64,000 nucleotides of DNA from positions 34,339-98,338 of the forward strand of contig JAKQEE010000151.1 in NCBI GenBank assembly GCA_029558635.1. Direction: 5' to 3'. The notes under the pieces were generated by a model, which saw only the letters and a program-made list of their open reading frames with translations, made no database searches and was not told where the DNA came from. Shown in pieces: positions 47,266 to 55,513 of the stretch. The translations under genes and the position numbers were made by a program. Position 1 is the stretch's first letter, and the number at the start of each line of letters is the position of its first letter. Source of the DNA: Pseudomonadota bacterium. Lineage in GTDB: Bacteria; Pseudomonadota; Alphaproteobacteria; Micavibrionales; Micavibrionaceae.

Positions 47266-48048
47266 TCAACCGTGAAGGACCGAGACGCGTCTCTTTTCCC
47301 GTTTATCACGGAAGATGGCGATGCCCAGCCACAGGCACGGGACCGCGATCAGCGAATAGAGGATGAATTGTGCCAAAGGCAGGTTGGGGTCGAAGATTTC
47401 GGTGGCTATGTGGATTGGTGTGTTATCAACAAACGGAATGGCGCTCGCTTCCGAAAGCTCGTGAACCCCTGTCATGAAGAGGTGCAGGGCAAACAGAACT
47501 AGAAAGATTCCAGTGGTTTGCAGGAAAAGCTTCAGGTTGATGGCTTTCGAATGTTTGACCCACAACAGGCCGATGATCATGGTTGCGGCCATGCCAAGAG
47601 CTGCCCCGCCAAAAAGCATTTCTGCATTGGTTTCTTTCGATAGGGACCCGAGCATCAACGCGGTCTCCATCCCTTCGCGGGTGACCATCAGAATGGTGAA
47701 AGCAAACAGGCCGAACACCGCGGCAAAGGTTGATTTTTCCGCGTGGCGGTCAATATGGTTGGTGATGTTGCTTTTGATATTTTTTGCCGTTTTCATGACG
47801 TGGATGGTCATGGTTGCCACTAGTCCGCCAGCGGCAAAGGCCAGAAGGCCTTCGGCGATGGGGTTGTCGGCCATGTCTTCAATGACCAGACCCAAATAGG
47901 CAGAGAGGCCGATGGCCGCAACGAGTCCGACGTAAATGGCCGGGGAGAGATGTCTGCGGCCCGTCTGAGTCAAATAGGCGATGGTGATGGCGACAATCAG
48001 AAAGGCTTCGAGGCTTTCGCGAAAGACAATCAGGGCGGTTTCAATCAT
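47266..48048 (-). CDS. FTR1/EfeU-like iron permease
   Basis: 260 residues, seven predicted membrane helices. The first REXXE-type motif is FRESLEAFL (residues 9-17); the second is TREGMETALML (about 121-131). These are the iron-binding motifs of FTR1/EfeU permeases. The EfeO and EfeB partners are not adjacent. A perfect Fur-type palindrome lies 18 bases before the start, so it should be iron-repressed. Confidence 0.93.
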   Translation of the reverse strand: MIETALIVFRESLEAFLIVAITIAYLTQTGRRHLSPAIYVGLVAAIGLSAYLGLVIEDMADNPIAEGLLAFAAGGLVATMTIHVMKTAKNIKSNITNHIDRHAEKSTFAAVFGLFAFTILMVTREGMETALMLGSLSKETNAEMLFGGAALGMAATMIIGLLWVKHSKAINLKLFLQTTGIFLVLFALHLFMTGVHELSEASAIPFVDNTPIHIATEIFDPNLPLAQFILYSLIAVPCLWLGIAIFRDKREKRRVSVLHG

Positions 48049-48065
48049 GCGGATCTCTTTTGTAG

Positions 48066-48082
48066 TTGAGAATTATTCTCAA
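48066..48082 (-). promoter_or_regulatory. Fur-box-like operator
   Basis: TTGAGAATTATTCTCAA is a perfect 8-1-8 palindrome and matches the 7-1-7 Fur pattern TGAxAATnATTxTCA. It lies just upstream of the FTR1 permease gene. A Fur-family repressor bound here would block its transcription when iron is plentiful. Confidence 0.8.
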
Positions 48083-48173
48083 TTAGTAGCAGGTTGATAA
48101 TCGGGGTTCAAGAGAAAAAAATTTTGACATCGGGTTTAAGGGAGGAGTAGGTTTTTCGCAGGGAGACAACATT

Positions 48174-48518
48174 ATGGATCAATCAGATTCTTTGTATACA
48201 GATTTTTCGGTCGGATTTGCCGGAGATCATGCTGCGGCAAACTGTAAGCTCAGGACTCCGCGTGTGGGGACCAGCTCCCGTCCCAAGGATAGATATCACC
48301 GGACGGATTTTTCGGTTACGACGTATGCTGATACGTTTAATTTGGTTTCCATTGGCGAGCAGATTGACCGTGCGGCCGAGCTTGGGCTTTCCGAGGGTAC
48401 TGTCCGTTTCTTAGAGCGGGCGAGGATTGCTTTGGAGAAATTTGTTGAAGAGAACGGGAATACCAATCCGGCTGAGGCTGTCGATTGGGAAGACGTGCCG
48501 GTTCACAGGTTTAAATAG
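48174..48518 (+). CDS. Small unknown protein
   Basis: 114 residues, no signal peptide. The first half is Ser/Thr/Arg-rich and probably disordered. The second half is helical (SIGEQIDRAAELGLSEGTVRFLERARIALEKFVEENG). CAGGGAGA lies before the ATG. Family unknown. Confidence 0.55.
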   Translation: MDQSDSLYTDFSVGFAGDHAAANCKLRTPRVGTSSRPKDRYHRTDFSVTTYADTFNLVSIGEQIDRAAELGLSEGTVRFLERARIALEKFVEENGNTNPAEAVDWEDVPVHRFK

Positions 48519-48584
48519 TTAGGGCTTTTCTTCTTTATAATCTTTTCTGTAGAAGTTAGTGTCTTTGTACTGGGCGGTATAAAG

Positions 48585-49625
48585 ATGAGGTTTTTGTTTT
48601 TTCTTTTTCTTGCATTGTTTGCGTCGTTTCAGGTTTTGGCCGGAGATGCAGATGAGAGCCGTTTCAGTCGGCTTGCCGAAGACAGTGCGCTACGGAGCGA
48701 TGCCCACAGTTTTTTGTCTTTTGCCCATGAAAACGATCTGTTAGCCGGAAGCGGCGACAAGTTCTACACAAGCGGCGCGCAGATCACCTATTTCAATGTG
48801 CGGTCGAAACCGCCGGTTTTTATCAAAAAAATAGTTGATGAATGGGGCGGGTTCGATATCGGCGATGCAACGCTTACCTCTTTTACGCTGGGGCAGAAAA
48901 TTTTTACGCCGCAGGATATCGAGATCGCTGCCGTGCAGCCTAATGACCGTCCGTGGGCGGGGTGGTTGTATGGCTCGGTGTCCATGGCCAATGTTCGGCG
49001 CAATCATGTCGATCAATTGGGTTTGACTTTGGGCGTGATCGGTCCGGCGTCGATGGCCGAGCAAACGCAAAAATTCGTTCACGAGCATATTTCCAATTCT
49101 CCGGAACCAAAGGGATGGAATGGCCAGCTTCATGCGGAACCCGGTCTGGTGGTGCAATGGGGCCGGCGTTGGCCATTGTGGCGTGAAGTGCGCACGGGTG
49201 GTTACGGTTTACAGTTTGAGCCGAATGTCAGTGTTGCAGCGGGCAATGTCTATACCTATGGCGGATCGGGAATGGTTATGACTTTCGGTCCGGACCACGG
49301 CGGAATTCAGGATACGCCGCCACGTTTGTTTCCGTCTTTGCCGGGGACGGGGTATTTCGATACATCGGACCGTGTGTGGGACTGGTATTTATTTGCGGGT
49401 GTCAACGGACGGGTCGTGGCGCGCAATCTATTTTTGGATGGCAATACGTTTCGGGATAGTCCCAGTGTCGATAAAAAACCGTTGGTGGCCGACGCAAATG
49501 CGGGTTTGGCCTTGACGCTGGGAACCACTCGTATAGCTTATACGCTTGTCTACAGGACGCGAGAATTTGACGGGCAGGACGAGCCGTCGGTTTTCGGTTC
49601 TGTCTCTCTTACGCAACGTTTCTGA
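48585..49625 (+). CDS. lpxR: Outer-membrane lipid A deacylase, LpxR family (DUF2219)
   Basis: 346 residues with a signal peptide (about 1-19, LASFQVLAG). The barrel signature is FAHENDLLAGSGDKFYTSG, whose Asn-Asp and Thr correspond to catalytic or calcium-binding residues of Salmonella LpxR. RPWAGWLYGSV, LGLTLGVIGPAS, PKGWNGQLHAEPGL and a terminal FGSVSLTQRF beta-signal follow. LpxR removes the 3'-acyloxyacyl chain of lipid A. Activity on the native lipid A is not shown by sequence. Confidence 0.9.
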   Translation: MRFLFFLFLALFASFQVLAGDADESRFSRLAEDSALRSDAHSFLSFAHENDLLAGSGDKFYTSGAQITYFNVRSKPPVFIKKIVDEWGGFDIGDATLTSFTLGQKIFTPQDIEIAAVQPNDRPWAGWLYGSVSMANVRRNHVDQLGLTLGVIGPASMAEQTQKFVHEHISNSPEPKGWNGQLHAEPGLVVQWGRRWPLWREVRTGGYGLQFEPNVSVAAGNVYTYGGSGMVMTFGPDHGGIQDTPPRLFPSLPGTGYFDTSDRVWDWYLFAGVNGRVVARNLFLDGNTFRDSPSVDKKPLVADANAGLALTLGTTRIAYTLVYRTREFDGQDEPSVFGSVSLTQRF

Positions 49626-49641
49626 TCCGGTTTCTGATTTT

Positions 49642-50286
49642 ATGAATGTTTATACGCACGGCCCGTCTTCGGGGAAAAAGCCAACGTCACTTGTCATCCT
49701 GTTGCATGGGTACGGATCGAATGGTGAGGATTTGATTGGGTTGGCCCCTTATTGGGATCGCGATTTGCCGGATGCGGTGTTTGTGTCCCCCGATGCGCCG
49801 TTCGGGTGCGAGATCGGGTTTGGGTATCAGTGGTTTTCTTTGCAAAGTTGGGCGCCGCTGTCGATGTTGGCGGCCGCTGAGCGCACGGCGGGTATTCTTA
49901 ATCAATTTATTGACGACCAGATGAAAGAATACGGGATTTCGCCTTCACAGGTCGCGTTGGTCGGGTTTTCGCAGGGGACGATGATGTCGCTTTTTGTGGC
50001 TCCACGTCGCGATAAACCTTTGGCTGGTGTTCTGGGCTATTCGGGAGCGCTGTTGGGTGGCGAGGGGTTGATCGGCCAGCCGCATGTGTCGCGGATGCCT
50101 ATTCATCTGGTTCATGGCGAGATGGATAATATCGTTCCTGTCGGGGCGTGGCTTCACGCCACCGAGACCCTTCGTCAGGCGGGGTTTGACGTGTCGGGTC
50201 ATACGACCCCCGGCCTTGTCCACTCCATCGACGAGAAGGGAATTCACGAGGGAGGGGAGTTCCTCAAAAGTGTTCTGCATTCTTAG
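49642..50286 (+). CDS. Phospholipase/carboxylesterase family alpha/beta hydrolase
   Basis: 214 residues from ATG 49642. The carboxylesterase-2 pattern is clear: VILLHGYGSNGEDLIGLA (oxyanion), nucleophile Ser in GFSQGTMMS, Asp in VHGEMDNIVPV and His in PGLVHSIDE. Substrate probably a short-chain ester or lysophospholipid. It follows lpxR by 16 bases and is likely cotranscribed. Confidence 0.92.
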   Translation: MNVYTHGPSSGKKPTSLVILLHGYGSNGEDLIGLAPYWDRDLPDAVFVSPDAPFGCEIGFGYQWFSLQSWAPLSMLAAAERTAGILNQFIDDQMKEYGISPSQVALVGFSQGTMMSLFVAPRRDKPLAGVLGYSGALLGGEGLIGQPHVSRMPIHLVHGEMDNIVPVGAWLHATETLRQAGFDVSGHTTPGLVHSIDEKGIHEGGEFLKSVLHS

Positions 50287-50603
50287 TCTTTTGGGCTGCA
50301 AACCAAATATTTCTCCGCTCCCGTTTCTCACGTACCATTAAGTACGCTGCGATACGATTCTCGAAATCTTTGGTTTTCGCCACAAAATCCGTTGAATGAC
50401 AAACGCGGTGCAAGCCTTCGTTTGAAATAAAATTTCAACTGCGACAATGTGCCGTAATATTTTTTCATAATATTTTGCGCTGCGTCAACGAAATTTTAAC
50501 GATTTTGTACGCTATACGCTCCGTTTCGATTATAATAAAATTAGGTGGAGAAGAAGACCGAATCAAAAAGGTTTTCGGAACCATCTAAGGGAAGGAGTGA
50601 GCT
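50287..50603 (+). other. Structured AT-rich intergenic region
   Basis: 317 bases without a gene. AAACCAAATATTTC (50300-50313) pairs with GAAATCTTTGGTTT (50363-50376) over 14 positions with one mismatch. It encloses a smaller stem CGTAC/GTACG (50331-50346). Further on are the perfect 7-3-7 palindrome TTGAAAT-aaa-ATTTCAA (50422-50438) and a repeated TAATATT (around 50457 and 50471). The promoter for the HNH gene should lie in the last 100 bases. A small RNA is possible. Confidence 0.4.
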
Positions 50604-51254
50604 GTGGAGTATTTTACCCCCAGTCTAACGCAAAGCCTAAGTTATCCCATCAACAGCTTTGTTGATAAGTTTGTTGATGATTTTGCGGATACGATGACGC
50701 CGCTAGAGAGGTGTCCGGCACTGATCCTGAATGCCGACTTCCGTCCTTTGAGTTATTATCCGTTATCTGTGTGGCCTTGGCAGGAAGCTGTGAAGGCCAT
50801 TTTTCGTGAAACGGTGGTGGTGATTTCCGAATATACGCGGGTGGTGCGTTCTCCGGAACATGAGATGAAACTGCCTTCGGTGCTGGCTCTCAAAGAGTAT
50901 GTGCCGATGGCACGTTCTCCCGCCTTTACAAGATTTAATGTTTTTCTGCGTGACGGCTGGCAATGCCAGTATTGCGGCGGTCATTTCAGAACAGACGAGT
51001 TGACGTTCGATCACGTGATCCCGCGGGCGCGTGGCGGACGCACATCCTGGACGAATATTGTCACGTCCTGCCAGACCTGCAATCGCAAGAAGGGGAGCCA
51101 TTTGCCGCATGATTGCGGAATGTCCCCGCTAAGAGAGCCTGTGCAGCCGTCGATATATGAACTTCAGGAGCGTGGCCGGAAATTTCCGCCGGGCTTTCTT
51201 CATGAAAGCTGGTCGGATTTTCTTTATTGGGATGCCGAGCTGGTTGACCAATAG
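50604..51254 (+). CDS. HNH endonuclease
   Basis: 216 residues, GTG start at 50604 with GAAGGAG upstream. The C-terminal HNH domain covers about 110-170: FNVFLRDGWQCQYCGG, ELTFDHVIPRARGGRTSWTNIVTSCQTCNRKKG, with two CxxC zinc pairs. The N-terminal ALILNADFRPLSYYPLSVWPWQEAVKAI is typical of a widespread alphaproteobacterial/bacterial HNH family of unknown target. Not flanked by other restriction genes. Confidence 0.92.
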   Translation: MEYFTPSLTQSLSYPINSFVDKFVDDFADTMTPLERCPALILNADFRPLSYYPLSVWPWQEAVKAIFRETVVVISEYTRVVRSPEHEMKLPSVLALKEYVPMARSPAFTRFNVFLRDGWQCQYCGGHFRTDELTFDHVIPRARGGRTSWTNIVTSCQTCNRKKGSHLPHDCGMSPLREPVQPSIYELQERGRKFPPGFLHESWSDFLYWDAELVDQ

Positions 51255-51321
51255 TAAAGCCGCGAAACCTATAACTATAAAATACGCGGAACTAAACCAA
51301 CGACGAACATAGGAGGTTGTA

Positions 51322-51684
51322 ATGTTTGGTTTTCTTAAATCCCTAGATGTCACCAAGACCCATTCGACGACGGATGCTGTCTGGTTCTATATCACGTCTC
51401 TGATCCTGCTGGTCGGGTTTTCGACCGTGCTGGGACATATCCTGCACCTGATGGGCGTTGTCGATGTTGTCGGCAGCTTCTTTGACGGCGGGCATGTCCA
51501 CACTATGATCGGGACGGGCTTTGTCCTGCTACTTTCGAGCATGATCCTGACAGGCCGGAAATTGACCAGTGATCTGTTTTCGATCCTTCTGGTGGGGGTA
51601 GGCGTGTATCTGTCCTATACCACCAGTGTGATGATCGGGATGATCCCGGTGGTCTTGTTGACGACGTTGCCTAGCAAATCGTAA
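51322..51684 (+). CDS. Small polytopic membrane protein, unknown
   Basis: 120 residues with about three or four membrane helices (about 20-42, 62-80, 85-115). AGGAGG precedes the ATG at 51322, an excellent ribosome site. No family recognised. A terminator follows. Confidence 0.75.
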   Translation: MFGFLKSLDVTKTHSTTDAVWFYITSLILLVGFSTVLGHILHLMGVVDVVGSFFDGGHVHTMIGTGFVLLLSSMILTGRKLTSDLFSILLVGVGVYLSYTTSVMIGMIPVVLLTTLPSKS

Positions 51685-51708
51685 CCCTTCGGGTCGATGA
51701 AATGTGCG

Positions 51709-51740
51709 GAAGCCGGATAATTGTCCGGCTTCTTCTTTTT
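51709..51740 (+). terminator. Intrinsic terminator
   Basis: GAAGCCGGA, a 6-base loop, TCCGGCTTC, then TTCTTTTT. A 9-bp perfect stem after the membrane protein gene. Confidence 0.9.
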
Positions 51741-51785
51741 GCGATTTTTCTTGCGTTTTAGCTCTTCAACGCTATAGAAAGAGCC

Positions 51786-51905
51786 ATGCTTAAAGATATG
51801 TTCGATTTTTCAAAGAAACGCAGCGGCCTGAATGCCGTGGTTTTTTACCTGTTCTATGTCGGGTGCTTTGCGATTTTGTCGGTCGCGCTGGGGTTCGATA
51901 TTTAA
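51786..51905 (+). CDS. Possible 39-residue single-helix membrane protein
   Basis: MLKDMFDFSKKRSGLNAVV then a single hydrophobic helix ending in LGFDI. The charge pattern (basic before the helix) and in-frame G/C use look genuine, but the ribosome site (GAAAGAG) is weak. Ends overlap the convergent gene by 4 bases. Confidence 0.45.
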   Translation: MLKDMFDFSKKRSGLNAVVFYLFYVGCFAILSVALGFDI

Positions 51906-52876
51906 CCTCTGGTCCTTGAGGGATACATGTAGGGGATGCCGCTCTGTATGAGGGTGGCGTCTTTTTTGTCTGCCATTTCTCCCAGTTGGTGCCATGCGGA
52001 TTTGATTGCCATCTTGAGGCCCTCTATGGGAAAAGTTTCGAGATGTTCGATATCATATTCGTCGATTTCATCGAGAATATCATCGTCTTTTTCCAAAGCG
52101 TCGATAACTTCTGCGAGTGTTGTGATGCCGTTTTCCTGCCAAATTTCAAATGAATTGCTTTCATTTATAAGGCCTGTGTCAAAGGCTTCATCCAGAGTTA
52201 TTTTGGTCTTGGCTGCTCCGGATTTAAATGTTTCTGTCAGGTGGTTTTTATCTTTTTCTACGACGGATGAGGCCAATGTAAAGGCCTGCTTCAAAGAAGT
52301 TATTTTCTTTCCATTGTATCTTCCATATTCCAAAATGTCATGAATTGAGTTGTCAATAAGCTGCAGCTTCAGGGCGTCGTCTAGGGTTACATCAAGATGC
52401 ACGGCACCGGATGGTTTGCGGCGATCTTTGACATGTTGAGGTTCGTTGTCGCGGAAGATGATGACCCGTTCATCCTGATCTTCGTGATCGTTGGTGCGTC
52501 GGGATTCGATGATTTTTGCCGTCATTCTGCCCATTGACTGCTCCCCAAAATTTTTGTGTGCCGTTTGGGCATATTTGAGGAGATGAGTTCCGGGTTTTGT
52601 TGCTATGTTTTCAAGTATGTAATGAACGCGGTATTGATTTTCCTTGCCCAAGCCCAATTCTGCCTTGAGCTTGTTTGGGATCATGAAGTTGTTGTTGTCG
52701 TTTTGGCCATTGTAATATTTATCATGAAGGTAAATCGGAATGATCTCGAAACCGTTGACGGCATGTTCCCGATACATGACTTTGTAGACAAGACCGAGCT
52801 TGTTCGTGTCGTTTAACGAAATGATATCACCGCGCTTGATCTTATCGGCCGTCACTATGCGGGGCTTATGTGTCAT
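51902..52876 (-). CDS. Unknown charged protein
   Basis: 324 residues, no signal peptide, rich in Asp, Lys, Asn and Ile. The N-terminal 100 residues look like a beta-rich domain (ADKIKRGDIISLNDTNKLGLVYKVMYREH). The rest is helical, with repeated short segments of the form L-D-(D/E)-A-x-x-x-x-L-I-(D/N) (LDDALKLQLIDN, LDEAFDTGLINE). These suggest internal repeats. No family recognised. AT-rich upstream region. Confidence 0.6.
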   Translation of the reverse strand: MTHKPRIVTADKIKRGDIISLNDTNKLGLVYKVMYREHAVNGFEIIPIYLHDKYYNGQNDNNNFMIPNKLKAELGLGKENQYRVHYILENIATKPGTHLLKYAQTAHKNFGEQSMGRMTAKIIESRRTNDHEDQDERVIIFRDNEPQHVKDRRKPSGAVHLDVTLDDALKLQLIDNSIHDILEYGRYNGKKITSLKQAFTLASSVVEKDKNHLTETFKSGAAKTKITLDEAFDTGLINESNSFEIWQENGITTLAEVIDALEKDDDILDEIDEYDIEHLETFPIEGLKMAIKSAWHQLGEMADKKDATLIQSGIPYMYPSRTRG

Positions 52877-53041
52877 AAGTTATTTTATTCCTGTTTTAAA
52901 ATTAAGGTTTTCTAAATAACACTGTATATTTACATAAGTCAATAAAATATTTATTGTGTTTCCCCATAATATGGATAGATTTTTACGGTAATAATCGGAG
53001 CAGCCAGCAGCGACTGTTCTGCCATTCAGGGAGAGTTCTCA

Positions 53042-53284
53042 TTGGTTGCCAGAGTTCGAAATCAGGATCAGCCGTTAAGCGGTGTTTTCGATGTTGTCCG
53101 CTTGCGCGTCATGGGAGACGGTCAATTGGCTGTCCATGACAGCTCTATCGCCAAGTTTTCCGGTTTGAAGGAACATTTTCCCGATGTCGATACGGCGTGT
53201 AATGAGTTGCAACGTAGAGCGGGACAACGTTCAGGGCACGTGGGTCTGGTCTTTCAGGTTCTGCGAGAGTTGAAGAAGGTCTAA
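53042..53284 (+). CDS. Small unknown protein, TTG start
   Basis: 80 residues from TTG 53042; GGGAGAG lies upstream. The sequence looks like one compact domain (LSGVFDVVRLRVMGDGQLAVHDSS ... GHVGLVFQVLRELKKV). Its 3' end overlaps the convergent dsbB gene by 4 bases. No family recognised. Confidence 0.5.
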   Translation: MVARVRNQDQPLSGVFDVVRLRVMGDGQLAVHDSSIAKFSGLKEHFPDVDTACNELQRRAGQRSGHVGLVFQVLRELKKV

Positions 53285-53778
53285 ACCTTTTCTTTTCTCA
53301 AGACCAGATAGAGCAGGCAAGCCATTCCGAGTCCTGCGCACATCATGACATTGTAATTGGCCATTGAGAGGCCGAAGAGTTGCCACGGAATATCGTCACA
53401 GCGTGTGACATCTGTTTTCTCGATACGTGCCATTAAATCTTCAATTGATCCGCTCAGATCGGGAGTCGAGCAGCCTGAAAAACTAGTCCACCAATGGCGT
53501 TCGACGCCTGAGTGGAAAAAGGCTATTCCCGAATTTACGAGATAGACGAGGCCTGAGAGGACTATGATCATTCTGGTGCGGGCCAGCCAGATTGTACCTA
53601 CAATGCCCAGCAGGATGTTGATGGCGAAGGGGATGCGTTGGATCAGACACAGCTCGCACGGTTTCAGGCCGAAGCCGAACTGGGCGGTAAAGCCTGCCCC
53701 CAACGCCAGAGCGGAAAACAGGGTAACCAGAATGGCCACCGCACGAGGAGGGATCAGGTTTGCGAGCTTGGACAACAT
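53281..53778 (-). CDS. dsbB: Disulfide bond formation protein DsbB
   Basis: 165 residues from ATG 53778 (GGAG upstream); a GTG four codons earlier is also possible. Four membrane helices. The quinone-linked pair is CELC in the first periplasmic loop (LKPCELCLIQRIP), the second pair is in the larger loop (FSGCSTPD and VTRCDDIPW). DsbB reoxidises DsbA with ubiquinone. Confidence 0.92.
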   Translation of the reverse strand: MLSKLANLIPPRAVAILVTLFSALALGAGFTAQFGFGLKPCELCLIQRIPFAINILLGIVGTIWLARTRMIIVLSGLVYLVNSGIAFFHSGVERHWWTSFSGCSTPDLSGSIEDLMARIEKTDVTRCDDIPWQLFGLSMANYNVMMCAGLGMACLLYLVLRKEKV

Positions 53779-53884
53779 GAGCTTCTCCACTTGTTTCCTT
53801 TGGGGAATTCCACCCTGATTATAGGGCGAAATGCATGCAATTCCAGTCTTTTACGCTTATGGACACCGCATTTTTATTTCTGGC

Positions 53885-53913
53885 TTGAAATCTAGTTTGT
53901 GGGCGGCTATAAG
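53885..53913 (+). promoter_or_regulatory. Sigma70-type promoter of the truncated tRNA-Leu
   Basis: TTGAAA, 17-base spacer, TATAAG. It lies 28 bases before the tRNA fragment and is probably the original promoter of that gene. Confidence 0.6.
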
Positions 53914-53940
53914 GTCTGTCTGTCTATTCCCTGACCTGTT

Positions 53941-53981
53941 GCGGGTGTGGTGAAATTGGTAGACGCGCCAGACTCAAAATC
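53941..53981 (+). pseudogene. Truncated tRNA-Leu (5' half)
   Basis: The 5' half of a leucine tRNA: acceptor strand GCGGGTG, D arm, anticodon stem CCAGA and loop CTCAAAA, ending inside the 3' anticodon stem. The variable arm, T arm and 3' acceptor strand are missing. It resembles the intact tRNA at 55410 closely in the unpaired parts, but its acceptor and anticodon stems differ (GCGGGTG against GCCCCTG, CCAGA against CCGCA). The integrase gene follows, so this looks like an attachment-site scar. Confidence 0.8.
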
Positions 53982-54099
53982 ACGTTCCCATAATTTTTAT
54001 CTCAAAAAATCGTTATAAATCAACAGGTTGAGTATATTAACCTTTGTGTGCTACTCTTACACATGTCTTACACATTTTGGATTGCAGACAGGTCTACGA

Positions 54100-55380
54100 A
54101 TGCTGATGGAAACGCATGATTTGATGGATGGAAAACTGCACGTTTATCGACGTGAGAACAGTCGCTTCTGGCAATGTTCGACGTACCTAAACGGGCGCAA
54201 TCATCGTGCCACCACCAAGGAAGAGAACATTGTTCTCGCCAAAGAATATGCGAAAGAATGGTATCTTGAAAGGTATGTTGATGCGAGCCGGATACGTCGT
54301 ACGCGGCTCCTCTCCCGACATCTGGCGTTGCCTCTTGAAGAGGACGTGTATTCCGATATGCCCATTCGTCGTGAACCCCAAAAACAAAAAAGAGTTACCC
54401 CAAAGGGGCCAACATTTCGTCAAGCTTGTGAAAAATTTCTGGCCGAATACGAGGTGATTACAGAAGGCCAGCGCAATGAAGAGTACGTGAAATCCCATGA
54501 AATGCGTATTCGCGTCCATCTTCTGCCTTTCTTTGGAGACAAGGCTTTGAGCGAGATCAATGCCGGACTTGTTCAGGAATACCGCGTTTCACGCCGGACA
54601 AAATCCCTAAATGGAAAACCTCCGTCACGTAGTGCGCTTCATCATGATACAGTCACACTTCGTCTGGTCCTCAAGACAGCTCATCGTTACGGCTGGATTG
54701 ATGCTGTTCCGGATATTTCTCCCCCGTATAAAACTTCCGGAAAGATCACGCATCGGGCGTGGTTTTCTCCGGATGAATATAAAATGCTATATGAGGCCAC
54801 GCGCGAGCGGGCCAAAAATCCAAAGAAAGAGCGTTGGCGCGCTGTTTGTGAGGATTTACATGACTATGTTCTATTCATGGCCAATACTGGCCTGAGACCG
54901 GATGAAGCCGGACGGCTGGAATATCGGGACGTCACAATCGTGACAGACCCGAACTTGAACGAACGTATCCTTGAAATCGAAGTGCGCGGCAAGCGTGGCG
55001 TGGGGTATTGCAAAAGTATGTCCGGGGCGGTTTTGCCTTTCCAGCGTATGATGGAGCGGCATAGCGGCAAGCCGACGGAAAAGATCTTTGGCGGTACACC
55101 GCGTGACTTGCTCAATGCTGTTCTGGACGAGCTTAATATGAAGTTTGATCGGGACGGGAATGTCCGCACTGCCTATAGTTTGCGTCATACCTATATCTGT
55201 TTGCGATTGATGGAGGGGGCGGATATATACCAAATCGCCAAGAATTGCCGCACCAGCGTCGAGATGATTGAGAAGTACTATGCTGCTCATCTCAAGAACA
55301 CGCTGGATACCTCGGCGATTAACGTCCGAAAATCGGTTAAAAAACCTAAAAAAACTGATAAATCAGAGCTTGAAATATGA
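54100..55380 (+). CDS. Tyrosine recombinase (phage/island integrase)
   Basis: About 426 residues from ATG 54100 (the frame is open from a TTG at 54028). An N-terminal arm-binding/core region (FRQACEKFLAEYEVI ... HLLPFFGDKALSEINAGLV) leads to a catalytic domain with Arg in ANTGLRPDEAG, RHTY in YSLRHTYICLRL and the nucleophile Tyr in MIEKYYAAH. The usual first His of HxxR is Tyr and the later His is Cys, a variation I know from the YSLRHTYA..MGTSxxMIExHY integrase group. It sits between a broken and an intact tRNA-Leu. Confidence 0.93.
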   Translation: MLMETHDLMDGKLHVYRRENSRFWQCSTYLNGRNHRATTKEENIVLAKEYAKEWYLERYVDASRIRRTRLLSRHLALPLEEDVYSDMPIRREPQKQKRVTPKGPTFRQACEKFLAEYEVITEGQRNEEYVKSHEMRIRVHLLPFFGDKALSEINAGLVQEYRVSRRTKSLNGKPPSRSALHHDTVTLRLVLKTAHRYGWIDAVPDISPPYKTSGKITHRAWFSPDEYKMLYEATRERAKNPKKERWRAVCEDLHDYVLFMANTGLRPDEAGRLEYRDVTIVTDPNLNERILEIEVRGKRGVGYCKSMSGAVLPFQRMMERHSGKPTEKIFGGTPRDLLNAVLDELNMKFDRDGNVRTAYSLRHTYICLRLMEGADIYQIAKNCRTSVEMIEKYYAAHLKNTLDTSAINVRKSVKKPKKTDKSELEI

Positions 55381-55398
55381 AATCAGGACTGTTATAAA
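55370..55398 (+). promoter_or_regulatory. Promoter of the intact tRNA-Leu
   Basis: TTGAAA, 17-base spacer, TATAAA, 11 bases before the tRNA. It overlaps the last codons of the integrase gene, so the tRNA promoter belongs to the mobile segment. Confidence 0.6.
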
Positions 55399-55409
55399 AT
55401 CCGCCTGTT

Positions 55410-55494
55410 GCCCCTGTGGTGAAATTGGTAGACGCGCCGCACTCAAAATGCGGTACCGAAAGGTGTGTTGGTTCGAGTCCGACCAGGGGCACCA
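55410..55494 (+). tRNA. tRNA-Leu (anticodon CAA)
   Basis: Complete cloverleaf: acceptor GCCCCTG/CAGGGGC, D arm with GGTAGA, anticodon stem CCGCA/TGCGG with loop CTCAAAA giving anticodon CAA, a long variable arm of class II type, T stem GTTGG/CCGAC with loop TTCGAGT, discriminator A and an encoded CCA (55492-55494). Reads UUG codons. Confidence 0.95.
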
Positions 55495-55513
55495 TTTTCA
55501 GAAAATCCAAAAA

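Noticed and set aside
53941..55494. tRNA-Leu interrupted by a self-splicing intron
   Set aside because: The 5' half stops in the anticodon arm, as in group I intron insertions. But no matching 3' half (CCAGA or GCGGGTG partner strands) follows, and the region between is an integrase gene.
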